This document shows positions 14,332-14,495 of a stretch of DNA of 14,495 nucleotides, piece after piece. The DNA comes from an uncultured Oscillospiraceae bacterium (lineage in GTDB: Bacteria > Bacillota > Clostridia > Oscillospirales > Oscillospiraceae). The notes under the pieces were generated by a model that was given only the letters and a program-made list of their open reading frames with translations, did no database searches and had not been told where the DNA came from. Each line of letters begins with the position of its first letter. Position 1 is the stretch's first letter. The position numbers and the translations under genes were made by a program. Location: NCBI GenBank assembly GCA_958436045.1, contig CAUBIP010000041.1, forward strand, positions 1 through 14,495, in the 5' to 3' direction.

Positions 14332-14495
14332 TTCATTTCCTCCTGCCCCGGCGAAAAATCGCCGCGCCCGGTGACGACGGTATAGCCGATCTCCGCCATC
14401 TGCGCCCGCAGCAGCTGGACGCCCGCGGCAGCGGAGAGGTCCGTCCCCGCTTTGTTGTCATAGAGCATATATTTTTTCCGCACCGCCTGCGGCGA
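14328..14495 (-). CDS. C-terminal end of an unidentified protein upstream of the NifH-like gene (partial)
   Basis: An open frame enters from the right edge and ends at a TGA that overlaps the NifH-like start (ATGA). The 55 visible residues include KKYMLYDNKAGTDLSAAAG, LLRAQMAEIGYTVV and TGRGDFSPGQEEMK. I do not recognise the family. There is no membrane segment and no ABC-ATPase motif in this part. Reading frame, GC-rich third positions and the tight overlap support a real coding region in the same operon. It could be a further component of the reductase system or an accessory protein. Confidence 0.75.
   Translation of the reverse strand, partial: SPQAVRKKYMLYDNKAGTDLSAAAGVQLLRAQMAEIGYTVVTGRGDFSPGQEEMK

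Noticed and set aside
8707..14495. A functional nitrogen-fixing nitrogenase
   Set aside because: Component-1 proteins are too short and divergent, one has Ser at a cluster-cysteine position, and no nifB, nifE, nifN or other nif gene is in view.

Overview
The window looks like chromosome of a GC-rich, anaerobic Gram-positive bacterium of the class Clostridia, probably a gut Oscillospirales/Oscillospiraceae-type organism. This is inferred from strong AAGGAG-type ribosome sites, sigma-A promoters, the mltG–U32 gene pair, a Cys-rich clostridial-type orphan, HydF ([FeFe]-hydrogenase maturation) and nitrogenase-like proteins. No species can be named from the sequence alone. No tRNA, rRNA, CRISPR array, insertion sequence or phage gene is visible.

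Region 1 (1–3940, minus strand) is a tight housekeeping/envelope operon: WecG/TagA-type glycosyltransferase, thymidylate kinase (tmk), DJ-1/PfpI protein, MltG peptidoglycan endolytic transglycosylase, and a U32 'peptidase' family protein that runs off the left edge. Genes overlap or are separated by a few bases, and a near-consensus promoter lies at 3978–4006. Region 2 (4018–5887, plus strand) starts from a back-to-back divergent promoter. It holds a 281-residue Cys-rich protein of unknown function with its terminator, then an alpha/beta hydrolase with its own promoter and a terminator shared with the convergent gene.

Region 3 (5895–8673, minus strand) is a tandem duplication of a CynX/NimT-like MFS transporter. 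The two 393-residue products are about 93% identical. Each copy has its own TTGACA-17-GATAAT promoter, a structured leader and a 3' hairpin. The substitutions are strongly skewed to the C-terminal two thirds.

Region 4 (8707–14495, minus strand) is the most interesting part: a nitrogenase-like gene cluster. In order of transcription it holds the 3' end of an unidentified gene, a NifH-like iron protein, two different NifD/NifK-like component-1 proteins, a TroA/FepB-type lipoprotein of an ABC importer, and HydF. The first four genes are chained by three ATGA stop/start overlaps, so they are probably translated as one coupled unit. No NifB, NifE, NifN or other nitrogen-fixation gene is in view. 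One component-1 protein has Ser where a third cluster cysteine would be expected, and the other ends in a Cys-x-Cys-Cys tail. I infer a reductase of the nitrogenase superfamily acting on something other than N2, possibly connected with an imported metal complex or tetrapyrrole. The real substrate cannot be read from this window.
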